Source: Burkholderia stagnalis (lineage in GTDB: Bacteria; Pseudomonadota; Gammaproteobacteria; Burkholderiales; Burkholderiaceae). Taken from it: a stretch of DNA of 64,000 nucleotides. A program made the translations under genes and the position numbers. Positions within the stretch are counted from its first letter, which is position 1. Every line of letters starts with the position of its first letter. The notes below the pieces were generated by a model that was not told the origin of the DNA, made no database searches, and saw nothing but the letters and a program-made list of their open reading frames with translations. The stretch spans positions 1 through 64,000 of the forward strand of contig NZ_CADESW010000007.1 in the NCBI RefSeq assembly GCF_902830275.1. The letters run 5' to 3'. This document shows, piece by piece, positions 52,693 to 62,116 of the stretch.

Positions 52693-54060
52693 TCAAACAT
52701 ACGCAGGCAGCCGCACGGTGACGACAATGCCGCGGTTGCCGGGCCCCGGCGCGAGCGACGCCATCCCGCCGTGCGCCTGCGCGATCTCGCGCACGATCGC
52801 GAGGCCGAGGCCCGAGCCTTCGGTGTCGCTCGACACGCGGTAGAAGCGCTTGAACACGTGCGGGCGCGCCTCGGCCGGGATGCCCGGGCCGTTGTCGATC
52901 ACGTCGAGCACGACGGTATCGCCGTCGCGGCGCGCGGCGACCGTCACGCAGCCGCCCGGCTGCGTATAACGTACCGCGTTGTCGACGAGGTTCATCACGA
53001 GCGCGGTCAAGAGGCTCGCGCTGCCCGTCACGTCGAGCTGCTCGCCGAGGTCCGCGCCGAGGTCGATGTCGCGCCGCTGCGCGAGCACGATGGTTTCCTC
53101 GAACACGCTCGACACCACCGCGGCGAGATCGACGCGCTGGGTCAGCAGCGTCGGCGGCGTCGCCTCCGCGTGCGCGAGCAGCAGCAGCTTGTCGGTCACG
53201 TCGGCCATCTTGCGGCTGCTGCGCTGCATGCTGTCGAGCATCGCGCTCAGCTCCGGGTCGTCGCGCTCGCGCTGCTGCGCGTACTGGATCTGCGTGTCGA
53301 GCACCGCGATCGGCGTGCGCAGCTGGTGCGCGGCATCGGCGATGAAGCGCCGCTGCGTCGCCGTGTGCGTGTTCAGCCGCGCGATGCACTGGTTGATCGC
53401 GTCGACGATCGGCCGCAGCTCGTGCTGCAGCCGCTCGGGGCGGATCGGCTCCAGCTCCATCGGCCCGCGGTCGGCCACGTCGTCCTTCAGCTTCATCAAC
53501 GGCCGCAGCTCGAAGGTCAGGCCGAGATACACGAGCACGACCGCGAGCAGCAGCATCAGCGACAGCCGCACGAGCTGCGGCCGCCAGATCGTGTCGAGCA
53601 TCGCGCCGCGCGAGCGCGTCGTCTTCGCGACCACGACCGTCACCGTCTCCACCTGGCCTTCGTTGTACAGCTGCCGGTCGTACGCGACCGCGCGCAGCGC
53701 GATGCCGCCGAGCGCCGTGCGGTACAGCGTCGGCTCGGCGCCATGCCGAGCGGGCAGGTCGAGCTCGGGATTGCCCGCGAGCAGCCGGCCGTGGCCGTCG
53801 ATCACCTTGTAGAACACCGAATCGCGCGACGGCGATTCGAAAATCTCCAGCGCGGCGGGCGGCACGTCGGCCGCCAGGTAGCCGTTGCGCCACTCGACGT
53901 CCTCGCCGATCGTGCGCGCGGACGCGACGAGCGCGCTGTCCTGCACGAGGTCGGCGGTGCGCCGCGCGGTGTCGTACGACATCGCGCCCGCGATCAGCAC
54001 GAACGCCGCGAGCGGCAGCAGCAGCCACCAGAGCAGCCGCCCGCGCAGGCTGTGCGTCAT
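52693..54060 (-). CDS. Sensor histidine kinase (TctE/QseC-like)
   Basis: The 455-residue product has helix 1 (LLWWLLLPLAAFVLIAGAM), a periplasmic sensor of about 130 residues, helix 2 (LVRLSLMLLLAVVLVYLGL), a HAMP-like linker, the H box RRFIADAAHQLRTPIAVL, and ATPase boxes (NLVDNAVRY, DNGPGIP, GSGLGLAIVREIA). The periplasmic part matches the two-component sensor of the tricarboxylate TctE type. ATG 54060 follows AAAGGAG. It is the first gene of the two-gene operon. Confidence 0.92.
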   Translation of the reverse strand: MTHSLRGRLLWWLLLPLAAFVLIAGAMSYDTARRTADLVQDSALVASARTIGEDVEWRNGYLAADVPPAALEIFESPSRDSVFYKVIDGHGRLLAGNPELDLPARHGAEPTLYRTALGGIALRAVAYDRQLYNEGQVETVTVVVAKTTRSRGAMLDTIWRPQLVRLSLMLLLAVVLVYLGLTFELRPLMKLKDDVADRGPMELEPIRPERLQHELRPIVDAINQCIARLNTHTATQRRFIADAAHQLRTPIAVLDTQIQYAQQRERDDPELSAMLDSMQRSSRKMADVTDKLLLLAHAEATPPTLLTQRVDLAAVVSSVFEETIVLAQRRDIDLGADLGEQLDVTGSASLLTALVMNLVDNAVRYTQPGGCVTVAARRDGDTVVLDVIDNGPGIPAEARPHVFKRFYRVSSDTEGSGLGLAIVREIAQAHGGMASLAPGPGNRGIVVTVRLPAYV

Positions 54061-54149
54061 TCGTTCCCGCTCCTTTCCCTGAATGCCGAACCGCGCCGGG
54101 GCCGGGGCGGCCTCGGGCGCGGTCGGGGTCGAACGCGATCGTGCGGCGT

Positions 54150-55007
54150 TCAGAACGCGGCCGGCCGCCACTTCAGCAACCGCCTCTCGAGCCAGGTCAG
54201 CAGGTAGTCGGCGGCGAGCGCGACCACGGCCAGCACGATCATCGCCGCGAACACGCCGCTCGCGTTGAACGCGCCCTGCGCGGTGGAGATCAACAGGCCG
54301 ATGCCCTGCTTGGAGCCGAGGAACTCGCCGACCACCGCGCCGACCAGCGCGAAGCCGAAGCTCACGTGCAGGCTTGCGAGAATCCAGGAGAGCGCCGACG
54401 GAATCACGACCGACGTGGTGATCTGCCGGCGCGACGCGCCGAGGATCTGCGCGTTCGCGATCAGGTAGCGGTCCGCTTCGCGCACGCCCTGGAACGCGTT
54501 GCCGAACACGACGAAGAACACCATCACGACGGCCAGCGCGATCTTCGACGCCATGCCGAGGCCGAGCGCGATCACGAAGATCGAGCCGAGCACGACGCGC
54601 GGGATCGAGTTGGCGATCTGGATGTAGAGGCCGAACACGTCGGCCATCAGCTTGTTGCGGCCGAGCACGATCCCGCAGATCACGCCGGCCACCGAGCCGA
54701 TCACGAAGCCGATCGTGGTTTCCTCGAGCGTCACCCACACCTGCGTGAGCAGCGGCCCCTGCGACGTGCCGTTGACGAACCAGTCCTGGAGCTGCGCGAA
54801 GATCAGCGTCGGCTGCGAGAAGAAGAACGGATCGATCCACTTGAGCCGCGCGGCGAGTTCCCAGCCGCCCAGCACGACGACGAGCACGGCGATCCGCAGC
54901 CCGATGATCAGTTGCCGGCGGCGGCGCAGCCGGGTTTGCGCGGCGCGCTGCGCGTCTTCCAGCGAGCCCGCGTTCATGGCGGAAGTGGGAAGCGTCATGT
55001 CGGTCAT
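54150..55007 (-). CDS. ABC transporter permease, NitT/TauT family
   Basis: The 285-residue protein has about six membrane helices and the EAA loop (GASRRQITTSVVIPSALSWILASL). It is the membrane channel of a nitrate/sulfonate/taurine-type importer with the ATPase and binding protein next to it. The N-terminus is cytoplasmic and charged (TRLRRRRQ). ATG 55007 is preceded by AGGAG. It is the last gene of the three-gene operon. Confidence 0.9.
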   Translation of the reverse strand: MTDMTLPTSAMNAGSLEDAQRAAQTRLRRRRQLIIGLRIAVLVVVLGGWELAARLKWIDPFFFSQPTLIFAQLQDWFVNGTSQGPLLTQVWVTLEETTIGFVIGSVAGVICGIVLGRNKLMADVFGLYIQIANSIPRVVLGSIFVIALGLGMASKIALAVVMVFFVVFGNAFQGVREADRYLIANAQILGASRRQITTSVVIPSALSWILASLHVSFGFALVGAVVGEFLGSKQGIGLLISTAQGAFNASGVFAAMIVLAVVALAADYLLTWLERRLLKWRPAAF

Positions 55008-55045
55008 GCTCCTGTCCTTGCTCTGTCCTGTTGCTGTTGCTGCGT

Positions 55046-55843
55046 TCAGCCGATCTGCACTTCTTCGCGCAGGTCGTGCCAGATGTCCTTGGAAATCTCG
55101 ATGAAATGCGGGTGATAGCGAATCTCCGACGTGACGCGCGGGCGCGGCAGGTCGATCTCGTACACGCGCTTGAGCGTCGCGGGGCGCGCGGTCAGCACGA
55201 ACACGCGGTCGGCGAGCGCGATCGCCTCCTCGAGGTCGTGCGTGACGAACACCACCGAGCCCTTGTTCGCGGACCAGAGCTGCAGCAGCTCGTCCTGCAT
55301 CAGCGTGCGGGTCTGCATGTCGAGCGCGGAGAACGGCTCGTCCATCAGCAGGATTTCCGGCTGGTTGATGAAGGTCTGCGCGAGCGCGACGCGCTTCCTC
55401 ATCCCGCCCGACAGCTGGTGCGGGTAGTGCTTCGTGAACTTGTCGAGGCCGACCTTGCGGATCCATTCCTCGGCCTGCCCGTACGCGACGTCCTTCGAGC
55501 GGCCGCGGAACAAGGGGCCCGCGGCGACGTTGTCGATCACGTTGCGCCACGGGAACACCGCGTCGGCCTGGAACACGAAGCCGATGCGCGGGTCGATCCC
55601 GTCGACCGGGCGGCCCATCACGCGCACCTCGCCGGACGCGGGCTTGAGCAGCCCGGTGATCAGGTTGAGCGTCGTCGACTTGCCGCAGCCGGTCGGCCCG
55701 ACGATCGCGATGAACTCGCCGCGCGCGACGCTCATGCTGAAATCGCGCAGCGCGATGGTTGCCTTGCCTTCCGGCGAGATGAAGCGGCACGACACGTTGC
55801 GAAACTCGATCGCCGGTGTGCTCGGTGAAACTGCCTGGGTCAT
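55046..55843 (-). CDS. ABC transporter ATP-binding protein, NitT/TauT family
   Basis: The 265-residue ATPase has Walker A GPTGCGKST, signature LSGGMRKR, Walker B ILLMDEP and the H loop VFVTHD. ALDMQT and ERVYEIDLPRPR-like ends are typical of the nitrate/sulfonate transporter branch. It lies 38 bases before the permease and 107 after the binding protein. Confidence 0.93.
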   Translation of the reverse strand: MTQAVSPSTPAIEFRNVSCRFISPEGKATIALRDFSMSVARGEFIAIVGPTGCGKSTTLNLITGLLKPASGEVRVMGRPVDGIDPRIGFVFQADAVFPWRNVIDNVAAGPLFRGRSKDVAYGQAEEWIRKVGLDKFTKHYPHQLSGGMRKRVALAQTFINQPEILLMDEPFSALDMQTRTLMQDELLQLWSANKGSVVFVTHDLEEAIALADRVFVLTARPATLKRVYEIDLPRPRVTSEIRYHPHFIEISKDIWHDLREEVQIG

Positions 55844-55950
55844 CGCATTCGTCCTGCGGGTGGAAGGCGCCGCCTGTGCAGGCCGCGCCGGGGCCGGTCA
55901 GCCGGGCCGGAACGGGGGAGCGCGGCGGCGGGATCGTCCGCCGCCGGCGC

Positions 55951-56958
55951 TTATTTCGCGCTCACGTACTCGTTGGTGTAGGTGCGCGCCAGGTCGATGT
56001 GCTTGCCCTTCACCGACGGGTTGAACGCCGACAGCACCTTCAGCACCGTCGCCGGGCCGTCGGCGGGCATCTTCGCGTCGGCGGTGTACATCGGCAGCGA
56101 CGCCTTCAGCGCGCTCACGTACAGCGCCTTGTCCTTCTGGTAGTCGGCCGGCATCTTCGCGGCGATCTCCTCGGCGCTGTGCGTATGGATGAACTGCATC
56201 GTCTTCGCGAACGCATGCGCGAGCTTCGTCGCCTGCGCCTTGTGCGAATCCGCCCACGCGGACTGCACGTACAGGCTCGCGGCCGGATAGGTGCCGCCGA
56301 GCGCCGCGCGCGTGCCTTCGAGCGTGCGCAGGTCGACCAGCACCTTCGCGTCGCCCATCTTCTCGAGCGCGGACACGGTCGGCTCGGTCGTCATCCCGGC
56401 GTCGATCCGGCCCTGCTTGATCGCCGCGATGAAGCTCGCGTCGGCGCCCACCGGCAGCATCGTGTACTGCGTCGACGGCACGCCGTGCTGCAGCGCAAGG
56501 TATTGCGTGAGGAAGCTCGTCGACGAGCCGAGGCCCGTCACGCCGAGCGTCTTGCCTTTCGCGTCGGCCATCGACTTGAAGGAGGGCGCGGCCTTGGTCG
56601 ACACCATTTCGACCTCGCCCGGCACCTGGCCGAACACGGCGATCGCCTTCACGTCCTTGCCCTTGCTCTGCAGGTCGATCGTGTGGTCGTAGAAACCCAC
56701 CACGCCCTGCACCGCGCCCGCGAGCAGCTCGTTCTCGGCGTCGACGCCGGCCGGCTGCGACAGCAGCTCGACGTCGAGCCCCTGTTCCTTGAAGTAGCCG
56801 AGCTCCTGCGTCAGGCGCGCCGGCAGGTAGATCAGCTTCGCGATGCCGCCCACCATGATCGTGATCTTGCCGCCGTCGTCGGCCGCGACGGCGGGGTGCG
56901 CGGCGAACGCGCAGGTCAGGCTGGCTGCAACGGCGAGGTGGCGCAGGATGGGTCGCAT
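55951..56958 (-). CDS. Periplasmic substrate-binding protein, NitT/TauT family
   Basis: The 335-residue product has a signal peptide (LRHLAVAASLTCAFAAHPAVA) and the NMT1/SsuA-like fold: LIYLPARLTQELGYFKEQGLDVEL, ELLAGAVQGVVGFYDHTID, and LGVTGLGSSTSFLTQYLA. It delivers a small organic anion (aliphatic sulfonate, taurine or pyrimidine-like) to the permease; which one cannot be read. GGAGACACCCC precedes the ATG at 56958. It is the first gene of the operon. Confidence 0.9.
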   Translation of the reverse strand: MRPILRHLAVAASLTCAFAAHPAVAADDGGKITIMVGGIAKLIYLPARLTQELGYFKEQGLDVELLSQPAGVDAENELLAGAVQGVVGFYDHTIDLQSKGKDVKAIAVFGQVPGEVEMVSTKAAPSFKSMADAKGKTLGVTGLGSSTSFLTQYLALQHGVPSTQYTMLPVGADASFIAAIKQGRIDAGMTTEPTVSALEKMGDAKVLVDLRTLEGTRAALGGTYPAASLYVQSAWADSHKAQATKLAHAFAKTMQFIHTHSAEEIAAKMPADYQKDKALYVSALKASLPMYTADAKMPADGPATVLKVLSAFNPSVKGKHIDLARTYTNEYVSAK

Positions 56959-57442
56959 CGGGGTGTCTCCGGTCGTTATCGGTATGGCGCGGTCATTGCG
57001 CGCATCGTTGTAACGAGTATAGGGACGCGAAACCTTCCGCAACCTTTCGCGGACCCGTCATTCCTTTAGGGGTTTTCCAGCAATCCTGGAGCCGGCCCGG
57101 GCGGCCCGGCCTGCGACAGGCGGGCGGGCGCAAGGTCTGGCGATTAGGCACGATTTAGGATGCTGATCGGATTATTCGATCTGAAATAGGACAAGTTCCA
57201 TAAAAATGAAACGCATCAAAGCGCGAATCTTGCCGATTTATTTTTTGAGATTTCTCGTTTGATATATTCGGGCAATGCATTTTCGGTTTGAGTCATTATT
57301 CATGCGCTTATCCATGAATAATCGCGCCTTCCTTCGATTCGCCCGCGCACGAACTCCGGAAAAGCAGGCTGCTCTCCCACCGGCGCCGTGGCACAAGGCG
57401 TCGCCGTATCGATGATCGACGAAGCATTTTTCAATTCGAGAT
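56959..57442. other. 484-bp divergent intergenic region
   Basis: The stretch separates the leftward ABC transporter from the rightward response regulator. The part at 57170-57320 is clearly A+T-rich against its surroundings and probably holds promoters for both. No gene is seen. Confidence 0.5.
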
Positions 57443-58087
57443 ATGAATGCAATATCCGTCGCCATTGCCGACGACCATCCCGTGGTACTGGAATTACTCG
57501 ATCGCCTGCTGGAACGGACGCCGCCGTTTCGCGTCACGCATACATGCCGCAGCGGCACCGCATTGATCGCCGCGCTGATGCAGGCCCCGGTCGACATCGC
57601 CGTCGTCGATTATTCGATGAGCCGCGGCGAGCGCCCGCTCGACGGGCTTCCGCTGCTGCGCAAACTGCGCAGCGTCGCGCCGCGCACGCGGTGCGTGATG
57701 TTTACCGCGCAGTCGAACCCCAGCGTGCTCGCGGCGGCGCTCAGGCTCGGGGTGGCCGCGATCGTCAGCAAGGAAGACCCGATCGACGAGATCGTCCGCG
57801 CGTGCCGGCGGCTCGACGCGTCCGGCGCCTGCTACCTGTCGCCGACGGTCCGCGCCACGTTCGAGCGCGGCGACGCGGGCCCGCCCGGGCAGGAATCGGC
57901 GCTCACGGCCCGGGAACTCGATGTCGTGCGGCTGTTCGCGTCCGGGCATACGCTGCAGGACATCGCGAACCAGCTCGGCCGCTCGGTCAGCACCGTGTCG
58001 ACGCAGAAGCACACGGCGATGCGCAAGCTGCAGGCCGATACGAACATCCACCTGATTCGCTATGCGTACGAAAACGGCCTGATCTGA
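57443..58087 (+). CDS. NarL/RcsB-type response regulator (LuxR HTH)
   Basis: The 214-residue product has a receiver domain (IADDHP, Asp in VVDYSMS, Lys in VSKED) and a LuxR-type helix-turn-helix (LTARELDVVRLFASGHTLQDIANQLGRS). FGLI-like RYAYENGLI ends it, as in RcsB/BvgA relatives. No kinase gene is adjacent, so it is an orphan or has a distant partner. It faces the flagellar operon; a 7-bp GC hairpin (58090-58110) lies between them. Confidence 0.88.
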   Translation: MNAISVAIADDHPVVLELLDRLLERTPPFRVTHTCRSGTALIAALMQAPVDIAVVDYSMSRGERPLDGLPLLRKLRSVAPRTRCVMFTAQSNPSVLAAALRLGVAAIVSKEDPIDEIVRACRRLDASGACYLSPTVRATFERGDAGPPGQESALTARELDVVRLFASGHTLQDIANQLGRSVSTVSTQKHTAMRKLQADTNIHLIRYAYENGLI

Positions 58088-58117
58088 TTGCGCCGCGCGC
58101 GTTGCGGCGCATGCGCG

Positions 58118-58900
58118 TCAGCGCAGGCCCGCGACGACCCGGCCCATCGTATCGAGCCCCATGTCGAACAGCCGGCCGAAGAACGGCACCATGTTCGGCA
58201 CCATCAGCTGCACGAGCAGCAGGCCGACCAGCATCGTGACCGGGAAGCCGACCTGGAAGATGCCGATTTGCGGCGCCGCGCGGTTCAGGATGCCGAGCGC
58301 GAGGTTCGCGATCAGCAGCGCCACGACCACCGGCAGCGCGAGCAGCAGCCCCATCTGGAACACCGCCGCGCCGGACGCGGCGAGCGTGCGCCAGCCGGGC
58401 GCGTGCAGCAGGTCGGCCGAGATCGGCAGCGTCTGGAACGACGCGGTGAGCGCGGCGAACACCTGCAGGTGGCCGTCGAACGCGAGGAAGGCGAGCAGCG
58501 CGACCGCGTTCAGGAAGCGGCCCATCACCGGCGTCGCGCCGTTCGAATGCGGATCGAAGAAGGTCGCGAAGCCGAGGCCCATCGACAGGCCGATCGCATC
58601 GCCCGCGGCCTGCGCGGCGGCGAACACGACCTGCATCGTGAAGCCCATCGCGACGCCGATCAGGAACTGCGTGACGATGATCCAGATGCCCTGCGCGGAA
58701 AACACCGTGGCGGCCGGCAGCGGCCCGAGCGTCGGCGCGACGACCAGCGCCATGAACGCGGCGAGGCCGACCTTCGCGCGCGCGGGCACCGACGGGTGGC
58801 CCGTCACCGGCGCGGTCGCGACCAGCGCGAGCATCCGCACGAACGGCCACAGGAAGGCCGTGAGCCAGACGTTGAGCTGCGCGTAGGTGACCGAGAACAT
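58118..58900 (-). CDS. fliR: Flagellar export protein FliR
   Basis: FliR is part of the FliPQR export gate in the flagellar basal body. The 260-residue protein has several membrane helices (FLWPFVRMLALVATAPV, WIIVTQFLIGVAMGFTMQVV, LLLALPVVVALLIANLALGILNRAAPQIGIFQVGFP), the last being the family hallmark. It is the last gene of fliLMNOPQR and lies 28 bases from fliQ. Length is normal. Confidence 0.95.
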   Translation of the reverse strand: MFSVTYAQLNVWLTAFLWPFVRMLALVATAPVTGHPSVPARAKVGLAAFMALVVAPTLGPLPAATVFSAQGIWIIVTQFLIGVAMGFTMQVVFAAAQAAGDAIGLSMGLGFATFFDPHSNGATPVMGRFLNAVALLAFLAFDGHLQVFAALTASFQTLPISADLLHAPGWRTLAASGAAVFQMGLLLALPVVVALLIANLALGILNRAAPQIGIFQVGFPVTMLVGLLLVQLMVPNMVPFFGRLFDMGLDTMGRVVAGLR

Positions 58901-58928
58901 CGCCGGAGTCGAGAAGCGGGCGCGCCGC

Positions 58929-59201
58929 TCAGCCCACGCCGAGCGTCGCGACGTGCAGCAGCGTCTGGCGCAGGTAGTCGAGCAGCGTCGTCATCATCCA
59001 CGGGCCGGCGATCACGAGCGTCGCCGCGACCGCGAGCAGCTTCGGGATGAACGACAGCGTCGATTCGTTGATCTGCGTCGCCGCCTGGAACAGGCTCACG
59101 ACGAGGCCGACCGCCAGCGCGACGAGCAGCAGCGGCGCGGAAATCAGCAGGCCGATCATCATCGCCTGGTGCGCGAGCGTCATCACTTGTTCGGGCGTCA
59201 T
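58929..59201 (-). CDS. fliQ: Flagellar export protein FliQ
   Basis: The 90-residue two-helix protein (MMIGLLISAPLLLVALAVGLVVSLFQAATQINE, then FIPKLLAVAATLVIAGPWMMTTLLDY) is FliQ of normal length, part of the export gate. It starts 16 bases after fliP. Confidence 0.95.
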   Translation of the reverse strand: MTPEQVMTLAHQAMMIGLLISAPLLLVALAVGLVVSLFQAATQINESTLSFIPKLLAVAATLVIAGPWMMTTLLDYLRQTLLHVATLGVG

Positions 59202-59217
59202 CGCACGCTCCCCGGGG

Positions 59218-59976
59218 TCAGGCGAAGCTCTGCGCGAGCGAGCCGAGCAGCAGCTGCCAGCCGTCGACGAGCACGAACAGCATCAGCTTGAACGGCAGCG
59301 ACACGGTGGACGGCGACACCATCATCATCCCCATCGACATCAGCACGCTCGCGACCACCATGTCGATGATCAGGAACGGGATGAAGATCGTGAAGCCGAT
59401 CTGGAAGCCCGTCTTCAGCTCGCTCGTGACGAACGCGGGCACCAGCAGCGACAGCGGCACGTCCTCCGGGCCCTGCATCGGCCCGGCCTTCGAGATCTTC
59501 GCGAACAGCGCGAGATCGGTCTCGCGGGTCTGCTTCAGCATGAAGGTCTTGAACGGCGCGACGCCGCGCTGCACCGCCTGCTCCATCGGCACGCTGCCGT
59601 CGGAGAACGGCTTGTAGCCGTCGTTGTACGCGCGGTCGAGCACCGGCGACATCACGAAGAAGGTGAGGAACATCGCGAGGCCGACCAGCACCTGGTTCGG
59701 CGGCGTCGACGCGGTGCCGATCGCCTGGCGCAGCAGCGACAGCACGATGATGATGCGCGTGAAGCTCGTCATCATCAGCAGCATCGCCGGCAGGAACGAC
59801 AGCATCGTGAGCAGCAGCATCGTCTGCACGCTCAGCGAGTAGGTCGTGCCGCCGTTCGGGCCCGGGGCCGCGTTGAAGGCCGGCAGGCCCGCCTGCGCGC
59901 ACGCGAGCGCGGGGGCGAGGCCGAGGATCAGCACGGGCGCGAGTTGCGCCGCGCGGCGCAGGAAGACGTGTTTCAT
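59218..59976 (-). CDS. fliP: Flagellar export protein FliP
   Basis: FliP forms the core of the export gate. The 252-residue product has a signal peptide ([18 protein letters not shown]), as is usual for Fli[49 protein letters not shown] and [15 protein letters not shown] chose ATG 59976 on signal-peptide grounds. An ATG at 60057, 1 base after the fliO stop, has a better ribosome binding site (AAGGA, spacing 8) and would add 27 Arg/Pro-rich residues; that start is possible. Confidence 0.93.
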   Translation of the reverse strand: MKHVFLRRAAQLAPVLILGLAPALACAQAGLPAFNAAPGPNGGTTYSLSVQTMLLLTMLSFLPAMLLMMTSFTRIIIVLSLLRQAIGTASTPPNQVLVGLAMFLTFFVMSPVLDRAYNDGYKPFSDGSVPMEQAVQRGVAPFKTFMLKQTRETDLALFAKISKAGPMQGPEDVPLSLLVPAFVTSELKTGFQIGFTIFIPFLIIDMVVASVLMSMGMMMVSPSTVSLPFKLMLFVLVDGWQLLLGSLAQSFA

Positions 59977-60058
59977 CGAAGTGCGGTGTAGGGAAGAGGG
60001 CGCGCGGGCCGTGGCGGCGCTGGGCGCCGGGCGGGCGGCGTCGCGGCGCGGCGGCATG

Positions 60059-60613
60059 TCAGCGATCCTTGTCGCGCCCGAGGCGTTTCGCGGCTTCGCC
60101 CGCGAGCGCGCTGCGAAAGCGCTGGCCGAACGTGCCGTGCGGGCCGCCGCCGCCGGCGGAGGGCGCGGCGCCCGCCGGGGCGTCCGCCGCCATGGCCGCG
60201 GCCGAGCCGGCCGGCAGCGTGTGCAGCAGCCGCACGTTGCCGGGCGCGACGCCGAGCACGAGCCAGGTGTCGCCGATCTCGACGATCGTCGCGCGCTCCT
60301 TCGTGCCGACCGCGACGCTCGACACGACCTTCAGCGGGCCGCCGCGCCCCGCCGGCTGGAAGCCGAAGCGGCGCGCGAGCCACGCGCAGCCGAACACGAG
60401 GCCGATCACGAGCGCGAGCCCGACGAGCGTCTGCAGCACCGCGCCGACGCCGAGCGACGGCGCGGCCGAGCCGACCACCACGCTCGACGCGATCTGGCCC
60501 GCGTGGTTCACCGCGTTCATGTCCGCGGCGGCGGCCGTGCCGGCGTGCAGCGCGACGGCGGCGGCGCAGGCCGCGAACGCGATCGCGCGGCGGCCGGACG
60601 GCGCGCAGGTCAT
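60059..60613 (-). CDS. fliO: Flagellar protein FliO
   Basis: FliO helps assemble the FliPQR gate. The 184-residue product has a hydrophobic N-terminal signal-like segment, a membrane helix ([30 protein letters not shown]), and the conserved cytoplasmic [37 protein letters not shown] Gly/Ala-rich tail follows. Its ATG overlaps the fliN stop by 4 bases. Confidence 0.93.
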   Translation of the reverse strand: MTCAPSGRRAIAFAACAAAVALHAGTAAAADMNAVNHAGQIASSVVVGSAAPSLGVGAVLQTLVGLALVIGLVFGCAWLARRFGFQPAGRGGPLKVVSSVAVGTKERATIVEIGDTWLVLGVAPGNVRLLHTLPAGSAAAMAADAPAGAAPSAGGGGPHGTFGQRFRSALAGEAAKRLGRDKDR

Positions 60614-61104
60614 CGATTCAGCTTCCGGATGCGCTCGGACGGCGTGATGATGTCCGTCAGGCGGATGCCGAACTTGTCGTTGACGACCACCACCTCGCCC
60701 TGTGCGATCAGGCAGCCGTTCACGAGCACGTCCATCGGCTCGCCGGCCATGCCGTCCAGCTCGACGACCGAGCCCTGCGCGAGCTGCAGCAGGTTGCGGA
60801 TCGCGATCTTCGTGCGGCCGAGCTCCACGGTCATCTTGACCGGGATGTCGAGGATCATGTCGATGTCGTTGTGCGTCGCGTTCGACGCGGCCTTCGACAG
60901 CGGCTGGAACACGCCGGCGCCCGTCGCGCTGGCCGGCGCCGGCTGCTCGTTCTGCTCGGCGAGCGCGGCGGCCCAGTCGTCCAGGCCCTGTTCGCCGTCG
61001 GCGTCGGCCACGGCCACGGCAGCCGCCGCGGGGGCCGTCTCCACCAGCGCGGCGTCGGCGAGCGCTTGCGGGTCGAGCTCGGGTGTCGGATTCAGCTCAC
61101 TCAT
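60610..61104 (-). CDS. fliN: Flagellar motor switch protein FliN
   Basis: FliN is part of the C-ring switch and receives CheY-P input with FliM. The 164-residue product has an acidic Ala-rich N-terminal extension of about 80 residues and the SpoA domain (DIPVKMTVELGRTKIAIRNLLQLAQGSVVELDG, NGCLIAQGEVVVVNDKFGIRLTDI). I chose the ATG at 61104 because GGAAGG lies 5 bases upstream; it overlaps the fliM end by 8 bases. Confidence 0.94.
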   Translation of the reverse strand: MSELNPTPELDPQALADAALVETAPAAAAVAVADADGEQGLDDWAAALAEQNEQPAPASATGAGVFQPLSKAASNATHNDIDMILDIPVKMTVELGRTKIAIRNLLQLAQGSVVELDGMAGEPMDVLVNGCLIAQGEVVVVNDKFGIRLTDIITPSERIRKLNR

Positions 61105-62095
61105 ATCCACCTTCCTTCAGTGCGTCGGCCGCGCTGATCATCTTCTGCACGCGCAACGCATATTGACCATTGAAAATCCCGTAACCGCATTCCATCACCG
61201 GCACGCCGTCGACCTTCGCGGTGATCGTGTCCTCGATCGCGAGCGGCAGCACGTCGCCTGCGCGCAGGTTGAGGATCTGCTCGAAGGTCACCGGAATCTC
61301 GGCGAGATTCGCGCTCAGCTCGACCTCGGCCGACTGCACCTGCTGCGACAGCACGCGCACCCAGCGGCGGTCGACTTCGAGCGCCTCGCCCTGGATCGGC
61401 GACGCGAGCACGTCGCGGATCGGCTCGACCATCGAGTACGGCATGCAGATGTGCAGCGTGCCGCCCGTCGGCCCGAACTCGATCGAGAACTGGGTGACGA
61501 TGACGATTTCGTTCGGCGTCGCGACGTTCGCGAACTGCGTGTGCATTTCCGAGCGCACGAACTCGAACTGCAGCGGCCGCACGCTCTTCCATGCGGTCGT
61601 GTAATGCTCGAACACGAGGTTCAGCAGCTTGCCGATGATGCGCTGCTCGGTCGCCGTGAAATCCCGGCCCTCGACGCGCGTGTGGAAGCGCCCGTCGCCG
61701 CCGAACAGGTTGTCGACGACGAAGAACACGAGGTTCGGGTCGAACACGAACAGCGACGTGCCGCGCAGCGGCTTCACGTGCACCAGGTTCAGGTTCGTCG
61801 GGATCGGCAGGTTGCGGGTGAATTCGCTGTACTTCTGCACCTTCACCTGGCTGACGGAAATCTCCGCCGTGCGCCGCATGAAGTTGAAGATGCCGATGCG
61901 CAACAGCCGCGCGAAGCGGTCGTTGATGATCTCGAGGCCGGGCATCCGGCCGCGGACGATCCGCTCCTGCGTCGCGATGTTGTACGGGCGAACGCCGGCC
62001 GACTCGCGCTTGTCGTCATCCGCGTCGGCTTCGCCCGTGACGCCCTTGAGGAGTGCATCGACCTCCTCCTGGGACATGAACTCCGAGTGGCCCAT
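61097..62095 (-). CDS. fliM: Flagellar motor switch protein FliM
   Basis: The 332-residue product starts with the CheY-binding helix (FMSQEEVDALLKG), followed by the middle domain with GGxG-type loop (NLFGGDGRFHTRVEGRDFT) and the C-terminal SpoA domain (LRAGDVLPLAIEDTITAKVDGVPVMECGYGIFNGQYAL). Length is normal. AAGGA lies 6-7 bases before the ATG. Confidence 0.96.
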   Translation of the reverse strand: MGHSEFMSQEEVDALLKGVTGEADADDDKRESAGVRPYNIATQERIVRGRMPGLEIINDRFARLLRIGIFNFMRRTAEISVSQVKVQKYSEFTRNLPIPTNLNLVHVKPLRGTSLFVFDPNLVFFVVDNLFGGDGRFHTRVEGRDFTATEQRIIGKLLNLVFEHYTTAWKSVRPLQFEFVRSEMHTQFANVATPNEIVIVTQFSIEFGPTGGTLHICMPYSMVEPIRDVLASPIQGEALEVDRRWVRVLSQQVQSAEVELSANLAEIPVTFEQILNLRAGDVLPLAIEDTITAKVDGVPVMECGYGIFNGQYALRVQKMISAADALKEGGYE

Positions 62096-62116
62096 CTGCG
62101 TTCCTTTGTCGGCGAG

